From Micromonospora nigra (GTDB lineage: Bacteria > Actinomycetota > Actinomycetes > Mycobacteriales > Micromonosporaceae), in NCBI RefSeq assembly GCF_900091585.1, contig NZ_FMHT01000003.1:682001-746000 (forward strand): a DNA stretch of 64,000 nucleotides, read 5' to 3'. The translations under genes and the position numbers were made by a program. The first letter of the stretch is position 1. Every line of letters starts with the position of its first letter. This document shows positions 42,411-51,197 of this stretch, piece after piece. The notes beneath the pieces are model-generated. The model worked only from the letters and a program-made list of their open reading frames with translations, was not told where the DNA came from and did no database searches.

Positions 42411-43313
42411 GTGAGCGGATACAGAGCTGGCCCCCTGGTCGGTTACGAGCTGCCCGCCGGCACGGAACCGGTCGCGACGGCCCGGGCGGCCGAGGCAGCC
42501 GGGGTGGACTTCCTGGTGCTGCCCGACCGGCCCGCCGCGCCCGATGACCGGCCGGGACCGCCGGCCGCGCTGATCACCGCGTCCTGGCTGGCCACACGAA
42601 CCGAACGGATCGGGCTGGTGATCGAGATGCCGCCCGCGTACACCGAGCCGTACAACCTGGCCCGGATGCTCGCCTCGCTGGACCACGTGAGCGGGGGGCG
42701 GTCCGGGTGGCTGGCGTCGAGCGCGCCGGACCCGGCCGCCGACGCGAACCACCGTCGTGCGGGTGTCGACCCGGCGGTGGACCGGGCGGCGCGCACCGCG
42801 GAATACCTGCCGCTGCTGCGCGACCTCTGGGACACCTGGGAGGACGGCGCGTTCACCCACGACAAGGCGACCATGCAGTTCGTCGACGGCGACCGGGTGC
42901 ACACGCTGAACCATGAGGGACCGCTGCTGCGGGTGGCCGGGCCGCTGAACGTGATCCGACCGCCGCAGGGGCATCCGCTCGTGCTGGCGGACGCCGACGA
43001 CCGGGGCGCGGCGGCCGACGCGGACGTGCTGATCGGCCGGTCGCCGGGCGACGACGACCGGCCGTGGTTATGGGCCGCGCGGCCGGACGACGTCCGGCGG
43101 TCGGGGCCGGACGACGCGGACGGCGCCGTCGGCTGGCTCGTGCGGTTCGACAGCGCCGAGGAGTGCGTCGCGTTCACCGAGGCCGGGTTGCCGACGTGGA
43201 CCGCCGACCGGCCCGCGGAACGGCCGTTCCTGCTGCGCGAACGCTTCGGTCTGAGCCGACCCGCGAACCGCCTCGCCCACTGCGTCGGCGCCCGGACCGG
43301 CCGGACGCGCTGA
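42411..43313 (+). CDS. Luciferase-like flavin monooxygenase (divergent, short)
   Basis: A 300-residue member of the bacterial luciferase-like superfamily. The family pattern is visible: ATARAAEAAGVDFLVLPD near 20-37, the TRTERIGLVIE core strand, NLARMLASLDHVSGGRSGW near 82-100, and a PLNVIRPPQGHPLVL segment near 183. GTG at 42411 is chosen because AAGGAG lies immediately upstream; the ATG at 42396 would place that site inside the gene. It is shorter and less conserved than its neighbour: the YDWAEE stretch is replaced and the C-terminal part differs, so it may be a partner subunit or have drifted in function. It is the first of three co-directional flavin genes, 74 bp ahead of the next. Confidence 0.85.
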   Translation: MSGYRAGPLVGYELPAGTEPVATARAAEAAGVDFLVLPDRPAAPDDRPGPPAALITASWLATRTERIGLVIEMPPAYTEPYNLARMLASLDHVSGGRSGWLASSAPDPAADANHRRAGVDPAVDRAARTAEYLPLLRDLWDTWEDGAFTHDKATMQFVDGDRVHTLNHEGPLLRVAGPLNVIRPPQGHPLVLADADDRGAAADADVLIGRSPGDDDRPWLWAARPDDVRRSGPDDADGAVGWLVRFDSAEECVAFTEAGLPTWTADRPAERPFLLRERFGLSRPANRLAHCVGARTGRTR

Positions 43314-43387
43314 CGCCCGCGCGAGAGCGCCGCCTCCGCGACAACGCGCCGCACCCCACGAGCGCCGACCGACAGGAGCCGACCGAC

Positions 43388-44731
43388 GTGACCGCACGCA
43401 TGATGCACCTCGGGCTGATGTTCTGGGCCACCGGCACCCACCCGGCCGGCTGGCGCCACCCGTCCGCCCGCGCCGACGCCGCCTACGACATCGCGTTGAT
43501 CCAGCAGGTCAGCCAGGCCGCCGAGCGGGCTCGGCTCGACTTCATCTTCCTCGGCGACCGCCTGGCCAGCGACCCGGCCCTACAGCACAGCAATCCGGCG
43601 CAGATCTCCCGGCTGGAACCTTTCGTCACCGCCACCGCGATCGCCGCCGCCACCGAGCGGATCGGCATCGTGGTGACCGCCAACCCGACCTACTCCGACC
43701 CGTACGGCATTGCCCGGCTGCTCGCCTCCCTGGACCATCTCAGCGGCGGCCGGGCCGCCTGGAACCTGGTGACCGGCGCGGACCCGGCGGCGGCCGGCAA
43801 CTTCGGCCGCACCGAGCACTGGCCGACCGATCGGCGCTACGACTGGGCGGAGGAGACCCTGGTCGTGGTCCGGGCGCTCTGGGACAGCGAACCGGGCCGG
43901 CCGGTGCGGCATCGGGGCACGTATTTCTCGGTGGATGGGCCGCTCGACGTGGGCCGCCCGCCGCAGGGTCAGGTGGTGCTGCTGAACGCGGGCACCTCGG
44001 ACCGCGCCCGGGAGCTCAGCGCGAGCGCGGCGGACGTGGTGTTCGCCGGCCCGCAACCGGATCTGGAGGCGCGTGCGGAGTTCTACGCGGACATCAAGGC
44101 GCGGGCTGCCCGCCACGGCCGCGCCGACGACGTGACCATCCTGCCCGGCCTGATCGTCGTGGTCGCGCCAACCACCCGGGAGGCGGTGGCCCGCTACGAC
44201 GCGCTGAACGCGCTGCTGCCGCTCGATCCCGAGCGGGAAACCGGCACCCAGGTGCGGGCCGGCGGCCTCGGCGAGGGGCTACGGCATAATCGCGGTTCGG
44301 CGGCGCGGCTGTTCGGGATCGGCATACCCGACGACCTGTCCGCAGCCGTGCCCGCCGCGGAGCTGGCGGCGGTGGCACCGGAGGCCCGGCAGCGGCTGGC
44401 CGACATCACCCGGCTGACCCGGCGCACCGCCACCGGACCGGACCGGATCACCTACGCGGATCTGGTGCACGCCTGCCCGACGCAGCCCGCGCACACCGTG
44501 GTCGGGAGTCCGACCGAGGTGGCGGACATGATGCAGGACTGGTTCGAGCGGGGCCTCGCGGACGGTTTCAACGTCTACCCGAGCACGGTGCCCGGTTCGG
44601 TCACCGACTTCACCGAGCTGGTGGTGCCCGAGTTGCAGCGGCGCGGCCTGTTCCGCACCGAGTACGCCGGCACCATGCTGCGTGACCACCTCGGCCTGCC
44701 GGTGCCCGCGCGCCGGCGGATCGCGGCCTGA
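43388..44731 (+). CDS. FMN-dependent monooxygenase, NtaA/SnaA/DszA family
   Basis: A 447-residue protein, the usual length for the two-component flavin monooxygenases that act on nitrilotriacetate, pristinamycin IIB or sulfones. Family signatures: HLGLMFWATGTHPAGWRHP at the N-terminus, FIFLGDRLA near 55, the ITER-like TERIGIVVTANPTYSDPY near 92, LASLDHLSGGRAAWNLVT near 115, YDWAEETLVVVRALWDSE near 155, and DGPLDVGRPPQGQVVLLNAG near 186. GTG at 43388 is used: AGGAG lies 8 bp upstream and the conserved start follows. It needs reduced FMN from a reductase, and the gene for one follows after 21 bp. The substrate is unknown; a role in either flanking locus is possible but unproven. Confidence 0.9.
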   Translation: MTARMMHLGLMFWATGTHPAGWRHPSARADAAYDIALIQQVSQAAERARLDFIFLGDRLASDPALQHSNPAQISRLEPFVTATAIAAATERIGIVVTANPTYSDPYGIARLLASLDHLSGGRAAWNLVTGADPAAAGNFGRTEHWPTDRRYDWAEETLVVVRALWDSEPGRPVRHRGTYFSVDGPLDVGRPPQGQVVLLNAGTSDRARELSASAADVVFAGPQPDLEARAEFYADIKARAARHGRADDVTILPGLIVVVAPTTREAVARYDALNALLPLDPERETGTQVRAGGLGEGLRHNRGSAARLFGIGIPDDLSAAVPAAELAAVAPEARQRLADITRLTRRTATGPDRITYADLVHACPTQPAHTVVGSPTEVADMMQDWFERGLADGFNVYPSTVPGSVTDFTELVVPELQRRGLFRTEYAGTMLRDHLGLPVPARRRIAA

Positions 44732-44752
44732 CGATACGGAAGAGGGCAGCCG

Positions 44753-45262
44753 ATGTACGAGCAGACCGCCGAGCTGGTGCCGGTTCGGCCCGGATCCGGC
44801 ACGTTCCGGCAAGCGATGTCCGCAGTGGTCGGCCCGGTCACCGTCATCACGGCGCGTGACGAGCAGGGTGAGGCGTACGGGTTCACCGCCAGTTCGGTGG
44901 TGTCGCTCTCGGAGGACCCGCCGCTGCTGCTGGTCTGTGTGGACCGCAGCGGGCGTTCGCACGACCGGCTGGTCGCCGCGCAGACGTTCTGCGTCAATGT
45001 GATCGGCGCCGACGGTCGCGATCTGGCGCTGCGGTTCGGCTCCAGGCGCGTCGACAGGTTCGCCGGGGTCGAGGTCGAGAATCTCGATTCCGGTACGCCG
45101 TCGCTGCCGGTCGCGATGGCGCGGATCCTCTGCCGGGCGTACGGGCTGCGCGACGGCGGCGACCACACGATCGTCCTGGGCCGGGTGACCGGATACGTGC
45201 GCCGAGACACCGACCCACTGGCCTGCTGGAACCACGATCTCGTGGCCGTACGGCGGGTGTGA
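44753..45262 (+). CDS. Flavin reductase (short-chain NAD(P)H:FMN type)
   Basis: A 169-residue flavin reductase-like protein. The FMN-binding split-barrel signatures are FRQAMSAVVGPVTVITARD near 18-36, GFTASSVVSLSEDPPLLLVC near 43-62, and FCVNVIGADGRDLALRFGS near 82-100. It supplies reduced FMN to the two luciferase-type oxygenases encoded just upstream; the three genes form a compact operon (gaps 74 and 21 bp). Only 3 bases after its stop the insertion sequence begins, so anything that once followed in this operon has been separated or lost. Confidence 0.9.
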   Translation: MYEQTAELVPVRPGSGTFRQAMSAVVGPVTVITARDEQGEAYGFTASSVVSLSEDPPLLLVCVDRSGRSHDRLVAAQTFCVNVIGADGRDLALRFGSRRVDRFAGVEVENLDSGTPSLPVAMARILCRAYGLRDGGDHTIVLGRVTGYVRRDTDPLACWNHDLVAVRRV

Positions 45263-45265
45263 CCA

Positions 45266-46295
45266 CTAGACGATCTATTCCAAGGGGTCAGTGGTCGTAC
45301 GCGACGAGTGAGCGCATGACGGGTTCGCCGGTGTGCCAGTTGTGCCAGATCGCGGCGGTCATCGCGAGGATGCGTTGCAGGACGCGTACGGCCACGCCCG
45401 CCGGGGTGCGACCGCCGTGTTGCTCCAGGTCGAGTTGGCCCTTGAGGGTTTGGTTGACGGACTCGATGCGCTGGCGCATCGCGCGGAGCAGTACCCGGCC
45501 GGGGCGTGGTTTCTCGGTCCGGTACGCGGGACGGATCATGGTCACGCCACGCTCGGTCAATAGTCGTTCCGTGGTGGCGTCGCGGTAGCCCTTGTCCACG
45601 ATCAGGACCAGCCCGTCGGGATGGGTCAACAGGCCGGTGTCCAGGTCGAACAGGTCGACCAGGACCTCTCGTTCGTTGGTCTTGGCGGTGGTCAGGGCGA
45701 ACGCGACCGGCAGTCCGTGCACGGTCGTGACCAGGTGCAGGCGTAGTCAGTCCCCAGAAGCGGCGGGAGTGCGAGGCGCAGTAGCCGTAGGTTGCCCACT
45801 CGGCCAGGTCGGAGCGTTTCACGGTCTCACGAGAGCGTCCGCATTCCACCCGGGGTCGAGTCGGCGATACGGACCGGGTCGTGCCACAGGTCGGTGTCCA
45901 GGACGAGAACCCGGATGTGGTGAGTGATCTGGGCGCCGAGTGCGCGGAGCCGCTTGTTGTATCCGGGCTGTTTCGGAAGGTGGGGGAACAGATGGGTCAG
46001 GTTCGCGCGGGCGTGGCGGATCCATCGGGCTTCCTTGTGGTGGCCGAGCAGGGCTTGGAGGACCGCGAGGGTGATCAGCTCAGCGTCGGTGATCCTCGGT
46101 GCGATCCCGACCTGTGGCCGCTGCCGATGGAGCTGCGGTGAGGCTTTCAGCTCGTCGTCGATCCTCACGTACAGTGCGGTGGCGAGGGTGTCCCGATCGA
46201 CGTGCACGTGGCCTCCATGGTCATCGTTGCTCGGCAATGTCGATCATGGACGCCCTCGCCTCTCATGTCGCTACCCCTTGGAATAGATCGTCTAG
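45266..46295. mobile_element. Insertion sequence, IS982-like, with perfect 23-bp terminal inverted repeats
   Basis: About 1.03 kb. Bases 45266-45288 are the exact reverse complement of 46273-46295. Each outer end carries CTAG; because CTAG is its own reverse complement, it could be either a 4-bp target duplication or part of the inverted repeat. The length, the single transposase and its sequence resemble IS982-family elements of Streptomyces. The element fills the gap between the flavin reductase stop and glutamate racemase. Its right end supplies the racemase stop codon (TAG, 46292-46294). The transposase is broken, so the element is immobile unless a helper exists. Confidence 0.88.
45288..46237 (-). 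pseudogene. IS982-like DDE transposase, two frameshifts
   Basis: The protein can be followed through three frames. Part 1 (46237 to about 45845) runs from a VDRDTLATALYVRIDDEL start to IADSTP, where a single extra G (CCCCGGG for CCCCGG) shifts the frame to a stop at 45827. Part 2 (about 45847-45750) reads VECGRSRETVKRSDLAEWA, then YCASHSRRFWGL. There the bases ACTA after GGACTG shift the frame again. Part 3 (45744-45288) reads RLHLVTTVHGLPVAFALTTA, later VDKGYRD and MRQRIESVNQTLKGQLDLE, then the AYDH end. All three parts together give a normal-length transposase. With two lesions it is inactive; unless the assembly is wrong, the insertion is not recent. Confidence 0.88.
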
Positions 46296-47092
46296 GCCGC
46301 CGCAGTCGTCAACACCATCGCCGGAGACAGGCCGAGGAAGCGGGTGGTGAGCCGCTCGAACGGCGCGACGTCGCCGGTGGCGAGGAATCGGTGCCGGGCC
46401 GATTCGTCGCCGGTCGCGCGTGCCACCCGACCCTCGGCGAGCATCCGGTAGACCGTCTTGGCCGTCTCGTCGGCGCTGGACACCAGCGTGACCCCGTTGC
46501 CCATCACCAGGCTGAGCAGCCCGGCCAGGAGCGGGTAGTGCGTGCAACCGAGCACCAGCGTGTCCACGCCGCCCGCCTGCAACGGCAACAGGTAGCGCTC
46601 GGCGACGCTGCGCAACGCCGGGCCGGACGTGATGCCCCGCTCGACGAACTCGACGAACCGGGGACAGGCCACGCTGGTGACCGACAGGTCCGGGGCGGCG
46701 GCGAACGCGTCCTCGTAGGCGCCACTGGCTACCGTGGCGTGGGTGCCGATCACACCGACGTGGCCGTTGCGGGTGGCCGCCACCGCCCGCCGCACCGCCG
46801 GTCGGATCACCTCGACGACCGGCACCGCGTAGCGTTCCCGGGCGTCGTGCAGGCAGGCCGCGGCGGCGCTGTTGCAGGCGATGACGAGCAGCTTGACGCC
46901 CTCGTCGATCAGCCGGTCCAGGCAGGCCAACGAGTAGCGGCGCACGTCGGCCATCGACTTCGACCCGTACGGGACATTCACGGTGTCGCCCAGGTAGAGC
47001 AGGCTCTCGGCGGGCAGCTGATCGGCGAGGGCGCGGGCGACGGTGAGCCCGCCGACGCCGGAATCGAAGATTCCTATCGGCCTGTCGGGCAC
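46292..47092 (-). CDS. murI: Glutamate racemase
   Basis: A 266-residue protein of the Asp/Glu racemase family. It interconverts L- and D-glutamate, cofactor-free, using two cysteines: IACNSAAAA near 70-73 and GCTHYPLL near 181. The N-terminal [17 protein letters not shown] is diagnostic, as is [18 protein letters not shown] at 47092 is used (GGGAGG 4 bp upstream); GTG at 47095 is also possible. The gene begins 15 bp after the HAD phosphatase stop and is probably the last gene of the long leftward operon. The stop codon lies inside the terminal repeat of the insertion sequence, so the last residues may differ from the ancestral protein. Inference: a spare racemase in a metabolite locus could feed D-Glu or protect the cell wall. 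Confidence 0.93.
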   Translation of the reverse strand: MPDRPIGIFDSGVGGLTVARALADQLPAESLLYLGDTVNVPYGSKSMADVRRYSLACLDRLIDEGVKLLVIACNSAAAACLHDARERYAVPVVEVIRPAVRRAVAATRNGHVGVIGTHATVASGAYEDAFAAAPDLSVTSVACPRFVEFVERGITSGPALRSVAERYLLPLQAGGVDTLVLGCTHYPLLAGLLSLVMGNGVTLVSSADETAKTVYRMLAEGRVARATGDESARHRFLATGDVAPFERLTTRFLGLSPAMVLTTAAA

Positions 47093-47106
47093 CACGCCTC
47101 CCGGTC

Positions 47107-47844
47107 TCAGAAGTGGTCGAGCAGCTCGGGGAACCGGGTAAGGGTGAGCACGCCCGGATCGGGGTCCAGCTCCTGGTGCTCCAGCACCCAGGTGTTCTCG
47201 TTCGGGATCAGCACCGCGCCCATGCCCACCTGGCGCGCCGGGTGGATGTCCGACTTCGGGGAGTTGCCGATCATCCAGGTGGCGGCCGGGTCGAGGCCGA
47301 GCCGGTCGAGCAACGCGCGATAGTCGGCGGTGCGCTTGTCGTCTACGATGTGCACACCGGAGAAGAACCGGGCCAGACCGGACGCATCGTACTTCTGCTG
47401 CTGCTCCGCCAGGTTTCCCTTCGTGAACACGTGGAGGTCGTGCCGGCTGACCAGCTCGCCGAGCGTGTCGGCGACCCCGGGGATGAGCTCGACCTCGCGG
47501 TCCACCAGGGCGCGTGCCAGCTCCTCGATCTGCCGCCGCTCCTCGGGGGTGCCGGGCCGTTCGCGCAGCCGCTCGAAGCAGGCGTGCAGGCTGCGCAGGA
47601 ACATGGCGCTGCCGAAGCCGTGCGTGACCGCGTTGGCGCGCTCGATCTCGTCCAGCAGGGCACGGACCTCGACCCGGTCCAGCGTCGGGTGGGAGAGCCA
47701 TTCTATGAACGCGTCGATGACATTCTCGAAGAGAACGTTGTTTTCCCACAACGTGTCGTCCGCGTCGAAGACCAGGGTCAGGCCTGGAGACCTTCTCATA
47801 ACTTCCGGCTTGCCTCTCGAATAGACGTTCGCCGATTCTATCAT
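47107..47844 (-). CDS. HAD-superfamily hydrolase (phosphatase)
   Basis: A 245-residue HAD phosphatase. Motif I is [12 protein letters not shown] near 25-35 (nucleophile Asp and acid/base Asp). A helical cap follows. Motif II is around HVFTKGN. The Lys/motif III region is GVHIVDDKR, and motif IV is [18 protein letters not shown]. The start ATG at 47844 overlaps the HisG stop (TGATG). An internal ATG (MRRSPG, 16 codons later) has a closer ribosome-like GGAAG and is an alternative. In a nucleoside pathway the obvious role is removal of a 5'-phosphate from a late intermediate. That is inference from context; the sequence alone gives only phosphatase activity. Confidence 0.9.
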   Translation of the reverse strand: MIESANVYSRGKPEVMRRSPGLTLVFDADDTLWENNVLFENVIDAFIEWLSHPTLDRVEVRALLDEIERANAVTHGFGSAMFLRSLHACFERLRERPGTPEERRQIEELARALVDREVELIPGVADTLGELVSRHDLHVFTKGNLAEQQQKYDASGLARFFSGVHIVDDKRTADYRALLDRLGLDPAATWMIGNSPKSDIHPARQVGMGAVLIPNENTWVLEHQELDPDPGVLTLTRFPELLDHF

Positions 47845-48524
47845 CACCGGACGAACACCGTGTCCCCGACCGGAAGGCGTTCGGCGAGGCGGTCGGCGAG
47901 ATTCCGCAGCCGGACCGAACCGGCCCGGTGCGGCACGGCCACCAGCACCGATTCGGAAACGATCAGTGGGGCGCCGACCGCGCGCAGTCCGTGCGCGGCG
48001 AGGGTCCGGCCGGAATCTACCACGTCGGCCACCGCGTCGGCGATCCCGGCGTGCACGGCGACCTCGACGGCGCCACTCATCGGCACCACCCGGGCCCGCA
48101 CGCCCAACTTGGCCAGATGCCGCCTGGTCAGGGTGGTCAGTGCAGTGGCGATCCGCTTGCCGTGCCACGTCCGCGGGTCCTCGTCGGTGCCGGGCGGCAC
48201 GGCGAACCGGACCACCGAACGGCCGAAGCCGAGCGGCAGCAGCTCGCGCAGCTCGTGGCCGGAGTCGGCGACCAGGTCGCGGCCGGTGATGCCCGCGTCG
48301 ACGTACCCTCCGGCGATCATGGCGGGAATGTCCCGGGCCCGCAGGTAGAGAATCTCGGCGGACCTGATCGGGTCGGCGCTGAACAGCCGCTCCCGGGCCG
48401 GCGCGAACGAGAACCCGGCGGCGGCGAGCAGACGGGCACTGTTCGCCGCGAGGGTGCCTTTGTTCGGCACCGCGATGCGCAATAGGGGGGTCGTTCCCGG
48501 TGTCACTCCTGCGGTTCTGCTCAT
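47844..48524 (-). CDS. ATP phosphoribosyltransferase homologue, short HisG form (PenA/CofA-like)
   Basis: A 226-residue HisG-type enzyme of the short form: [20 protein letters not shown] at the N-terminus, [17 protein letters not shown] near 85, and the PRPP-loop region [18 protein letters not shown] near 165-182. Reaction of the family: ATP + PRPP to N1-phosphoribosyl-ATP, the first step of histidine synthesis. No other his gene is nearby, while an SDR and a SAICAR-synthetase homologue are in the same operon. That trio (PenA-PenB-PenC) builds pentostatin, and CofA-B-C builds coformycin. ATG at 48524 overlaps the peptidase stop (ATGA). Inference: pathway-specific enzyme, not primary histidine metabolism. 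Short HisG normally needs HisZ, which is not seen here. Confidence 0.88.
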   Translation of the reverse strand: MSRTAGVTPGTTPLLRIAVPNKGTLAANSARLLAAAGFSFAPARERLFSADPIRSAEILYLRARDIPAMIAGGYVDAGITGRDLVADSGHELRELLPLGFGRSVVRFAVPPGTDEDPRTWHGKRIATALTTLTRRHLAKLGVRARVVPMSGAVEVAVHAGIADAVADVVDSGRTLAAHGLRAVGAPLIVSESVLVAVPHRAGSVRLRNLADRLAERLPVGDTVFVR

Positions 48525-50386
48525 GACAATTCCGCTCCGTTTCCCGGTAGGAGGAATCCGAATGCAGAGCCGTACAGGTCGAGTTCGGCGCGCAGACACT
48601 CGGCGACCACTCCGGGGTCGCGGAATCCGTGCCCCTCGTGCCGGAAACGCAGATAGCGCACGGCCACCGACGAACGGCACAGGCGTTCCACGAACCGGTC
48701 GGCGTCCCGGGGCAGGCAGATCGCGTCGCGGGCGCCCTGCATGAGCAGCACCGAACCGCGGATCCGGTCCGCGCAGGCCATCGGCGACCGGTCGGCGACC
48801 GCGTCGCCGATCAGCCAGTCGGCGTACCGGGACTCGAAGTCGTGGGTGGCCGCCGCCCAGGACGCCGCGTCCAGCACCGGGAAGGAGACCGCGGCGGCGC
48901 GGAACAGGCCGGGTTCGTCCACCAGCGCGCGCAGCGCGGTCCAGCCGCCGGCGCTGGTGCCGCGGAGGGCGAGCCGGTGCGGGTCGGCCCGGCCCTCGGC
49001 GATCAGCGCGCGGGCGACGGTGGCGCAGTCCCGGGCGTCGGCGATGCCCCAGCGGTGCCGCAACCGGTCCCGATACCCGCGGCCGAAGCCGGTGGAACCG
49101 CTGTACTGGACGTCGGCCACGCCGATGCCCCGGCTGGTGAAGAACGCGATGGCCGCCTCCACCCCACCGGGGCGACTCCGGCTGGTCGGGCCGCCGTGCG
49201 CCTGGATCAGATAGGGCGGGGTCTCGCCGGGTGGGCCGGTGACCCGGGGGTGGCACGGCTCGTAGACGTAGGCGTGCACGCCGGCGTAGGTGCGATGCAC
49301 CGGCGGCGGCAGGTGGCCGGCGGGGACGCCGGGCGTGGTCCACAGCACGTCGGTGCGGCCGCCGCCGGTCAGCACGACGGCCGGCGGGCGGCCCGGTCCG
49401 GCGGCCACCGCGGCGATCCGGTTGCCCGACGCCGTCACGGACTGCCAGTCGGTCCAGCCGTTCAGATCCGGTCCCGCGGCGGTCAGGCCCCCGTCGGCGC
49501 CGAGCACGCTGAGCCGGCGGGCGCCGGTGCCGTGCGCAGCGGCGAGGGTGCCGCCGGGCAGCGCGGCGACCGTGCTCGCGCCGACCCGCCACAGCGCCTC
49601 GCCGAACTCCTCGGGGCGCGGACAGATCGGGTGCCAGCGGTCGTCATCGTCCACCCGGTACGGGTTCCACCAGCCGTTGCGGTCGCTGACCACCACGAGC
49701 GAGCGGCCGTCGACACTCCACTCGACCTGGGTCACCGACTCGTCCGGACCGGTGGCGAGGCGCCGGACGCCGGTGAGGCGGCCGTCCGTGGTGATCCCGG
49801 CGACCATCACGTCGGTGCGTACCCACGGCATGTCCGGGTGGTTCCAGCCGGTCCAGGCGACCCGGGCGCAGTCCGGGCTGACCCGGGGGCCGGTGAGGAA
49901 GTCGTGGGTGCCGGCCAGGACGCGTTCCGACCGGCTGCCGTCCAGCGGCACGGCCACCAGTTGGCGGCGCACGCCGCCGCTCTCGCGCAGACACCACACC
50001 TCGTCGCCGCGGATCACCGGGTCGGCGTAGCGTCGGTCGCCGCTCGCCGGTCCGAGGGCGACGACGGTGCCGTCCGGGACGTGCCGGTGCAGGCGCTGGT
50101 CGTCCCAGTGCACGAAGACCGTCTCGCCGCGCGGGCCGGCGGTCCACGGGCGCCCGCCGTACTCCTGGTAGGCGGTACGGACGTCCCACCCGGGCGGCAG
50201 CACGTCGGTGACCCGTCCCGGTGCGCTGGCGGTGAGCAGGTGGTTGCGGCCGTCCGCGGGATCGGCGGCCACCCAGCGGACCCAGCCACCGGCGAAGCCG
50301 GTCCAGTCCACGGTGCGGGGTGCCTGCGCCGCGTCCTCGGCCCGCCATCCGGAGGGCCAGGAGCCGTACGGGACATGCAGGGACAT
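48521..50386 (-). CDS. S9-family serine peptidase (prolyl oligopeptidase-like)
   Basis: A 621-residue protein: an N-terminal beta-propeller-like half (repeated RLATGPDESVTQVEWSVDG and similar blade strands to about residue 370) and a C-terminal alpha/beta hydrolase. Catalytic triad candidates: Ser in RGTSAGGW near 468, Asp in QGARDAICL near 555, His in HEGHGF near 590. The oxyanion region is PPYLIQAHGGPTSRS. No signal peptide, so cytoplasmic. ATG at 50386 follows GAGAGGAG. It is embedded in the leftward operon, 10 bp after the HAD gene and overlapping hisG. Inference: it could release an amino acid or peptide cap from a pro-form of the product, or be repurposed as an acyl transferase or hydrolase. 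No direct evidence for either. Confidence 0.9.
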   Translation of the reverse strand: MSLHVPYGSWPSGWRAEDAAQAPRTVDWTGFAGGWVRWVAADPADGRNHLLTASAPGRVTDVLPPGWDVRTAYQEYGGRPWTAGPRGETVFVHWDDQRLHRHVPDGTVVALGPASGDRRYADPVIRGDEVWCLRESGGVRRQLVAVPLDGSRSERVLAGTHDFLTGPRVSPDCARVAWTGWNHPDMPWVRTDVMVAGITTDGRLTGVRRLATGPDESVTQVEWSVDGRSLVVVSDRNGWWNPYRVDDDDRWHPICPRPEEFGEALWRVGASTVAALPGGTLAAAHGTGARRLSVLGADGGLTAAGPDLNGWTDWQSVTASGNRIAAVAAGPGRPPAVVLTGGGRTDVLWTTPGVPAGHLPPPVHRTYAGVHAYVYEPCHPRVTGPPGETPPYLIQAHGGPTSRSRPGGVEAAIAFFTSRGIGVADVQYSGSTGFGRGYRDRLRHRWGIADARDCATVARALIAEGRADPHRLALRGTSAGGWTALRALVDEPGLFRAAAVSFPVLDAASWAAATHDFESRYADWLIGDAVADRSPMACADRIRGSVLLMQGARDAICLPRDADRFVERLCRSSVAVRYLRFRHEGHGFRDPGVVAECLRAELDLYGSAFGFLLPGNGAELS

Positions 50387-50396
50387 GGGACTCCTC

Positions 50397-51197
50397 TCAG
50401 TCGACGGCGGCCCCGGCCCCGAGCAGCAGGGTGACGAACGCCGCGACGGCGTCCTCGTCGTTGCCGGGCAGCAGGTGCGCGGCTGCCGCGCGTACCGCGG
50501 GTTCCGCGTTGGCGGGTGCCGCGGACACGTCGGCCGCGGCCAGCATCGGGATGTCGTTGAGCCCGTCACCGGCGGCGGCGACGAAGGTGGCACCCAGCGT
50601 CCGGGCGAGCCGGCACATCGCCGCCGCCTTGCCGGCGTGGGGCGGGTTGACCTCCACGTACCGGCCGCCGGACGCGGTGACCTCGGCACGGTCGCCGAGC
50701 ACCCGCTGCACCCGGGCCACCTCGGCCGGTCCCGCCCGTTCCCCGGTGCGGACCAGGATCTTGGAGGCGGTCTCCCGGCCGGTGAAGGCGGTGACCCGGC
50801 GGACGTCGTTCCAGTGCACGGCCGCCTCGGGCGGAAAAGGGTCGCGCAGCACGGTGGCCTCCGCCAGGTCCAGCGCGTACGTCCAGGACGGGCAGTGGGC
50901 GGACAGGTCCCGCACGAGGTCGCCGACCAGGTCCGGCGCGAGCCCGGCCAGCCGGACCGGCGCCTCGCCGGGCAGTTGGACGAGCGCACCGTTGCTGTAC
51001 CCCCAGCACGTGGTCGCCGGGATCGCCGCCCGGACGGCGGCGGGCACGTCCCGGGCCGGCCGGGCGGTCAGGACCGCCACGGCCAGCCCGGCCGCGCACG
51101 CCTGGCGCAGCGCCGCCGCCACTCCCGGCGCCACGGTCCCGGCCGGATCGAGCAGGGTGCCGTCCAGGTCGACGCAGAGAAGGCGGCGGCCGGCCAT
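50397..51197 (-). CDS. Cof-type HAD phosphatase
   Basis: A 266-residue HAD hydrolase of the Cof/sugar-phosphatase group (type IIB cap). Motif I is LCVDLDGTLLDP near 7-17, motif II is VLTARP near 43, the catalytic Lys is in SKILVRTG, and motif IV is AAAGDGLNDIPMLAAAD near 213. ATG at 51197 overlaps the exporter stop (TGATG). The substrate is probably a phosphorylated sugar or nucleotide. With the HAD gene at 47107 the operon has two unrelated-cap phosphatases, which would fit two phosphorylated end products (a C-nucleoside and a deaminase inhibitor). That pairing is inference. Confidence 0.9.
   Translation of the reverse strand: MAGRRLLCVDLDGTLLDPAGTVAPGVAAALRQACAAGLAVAVLTARPARDVPAAVRAAIPATTCWGYSNGALVQLPGEAPVRLAGLAPDLVGDLVRDLSAHCPSWTYALDLAEATVLRDPFPPEAAVHWNDVRRVTAFTGRETASKILVRTGERAGPAEVARVQRVLGDRAEVTASGGRYVEVNPPHAGKAAAMCRLARTLGATFVAAAGDGLNDIPMLAAADVSAAPANAEPAVRAAAAHLLPGNDEDAVAAFVTLLLGAGAAVD

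Noticed and set aside
45288..46237. Calling the insertion sequence intact
   Set aside because: The transposase cannot be read in one frame; two separate shifts are needed. Programmed frameshifting seems unlikely because there are two sites and the first leads to a stop within a few codons.
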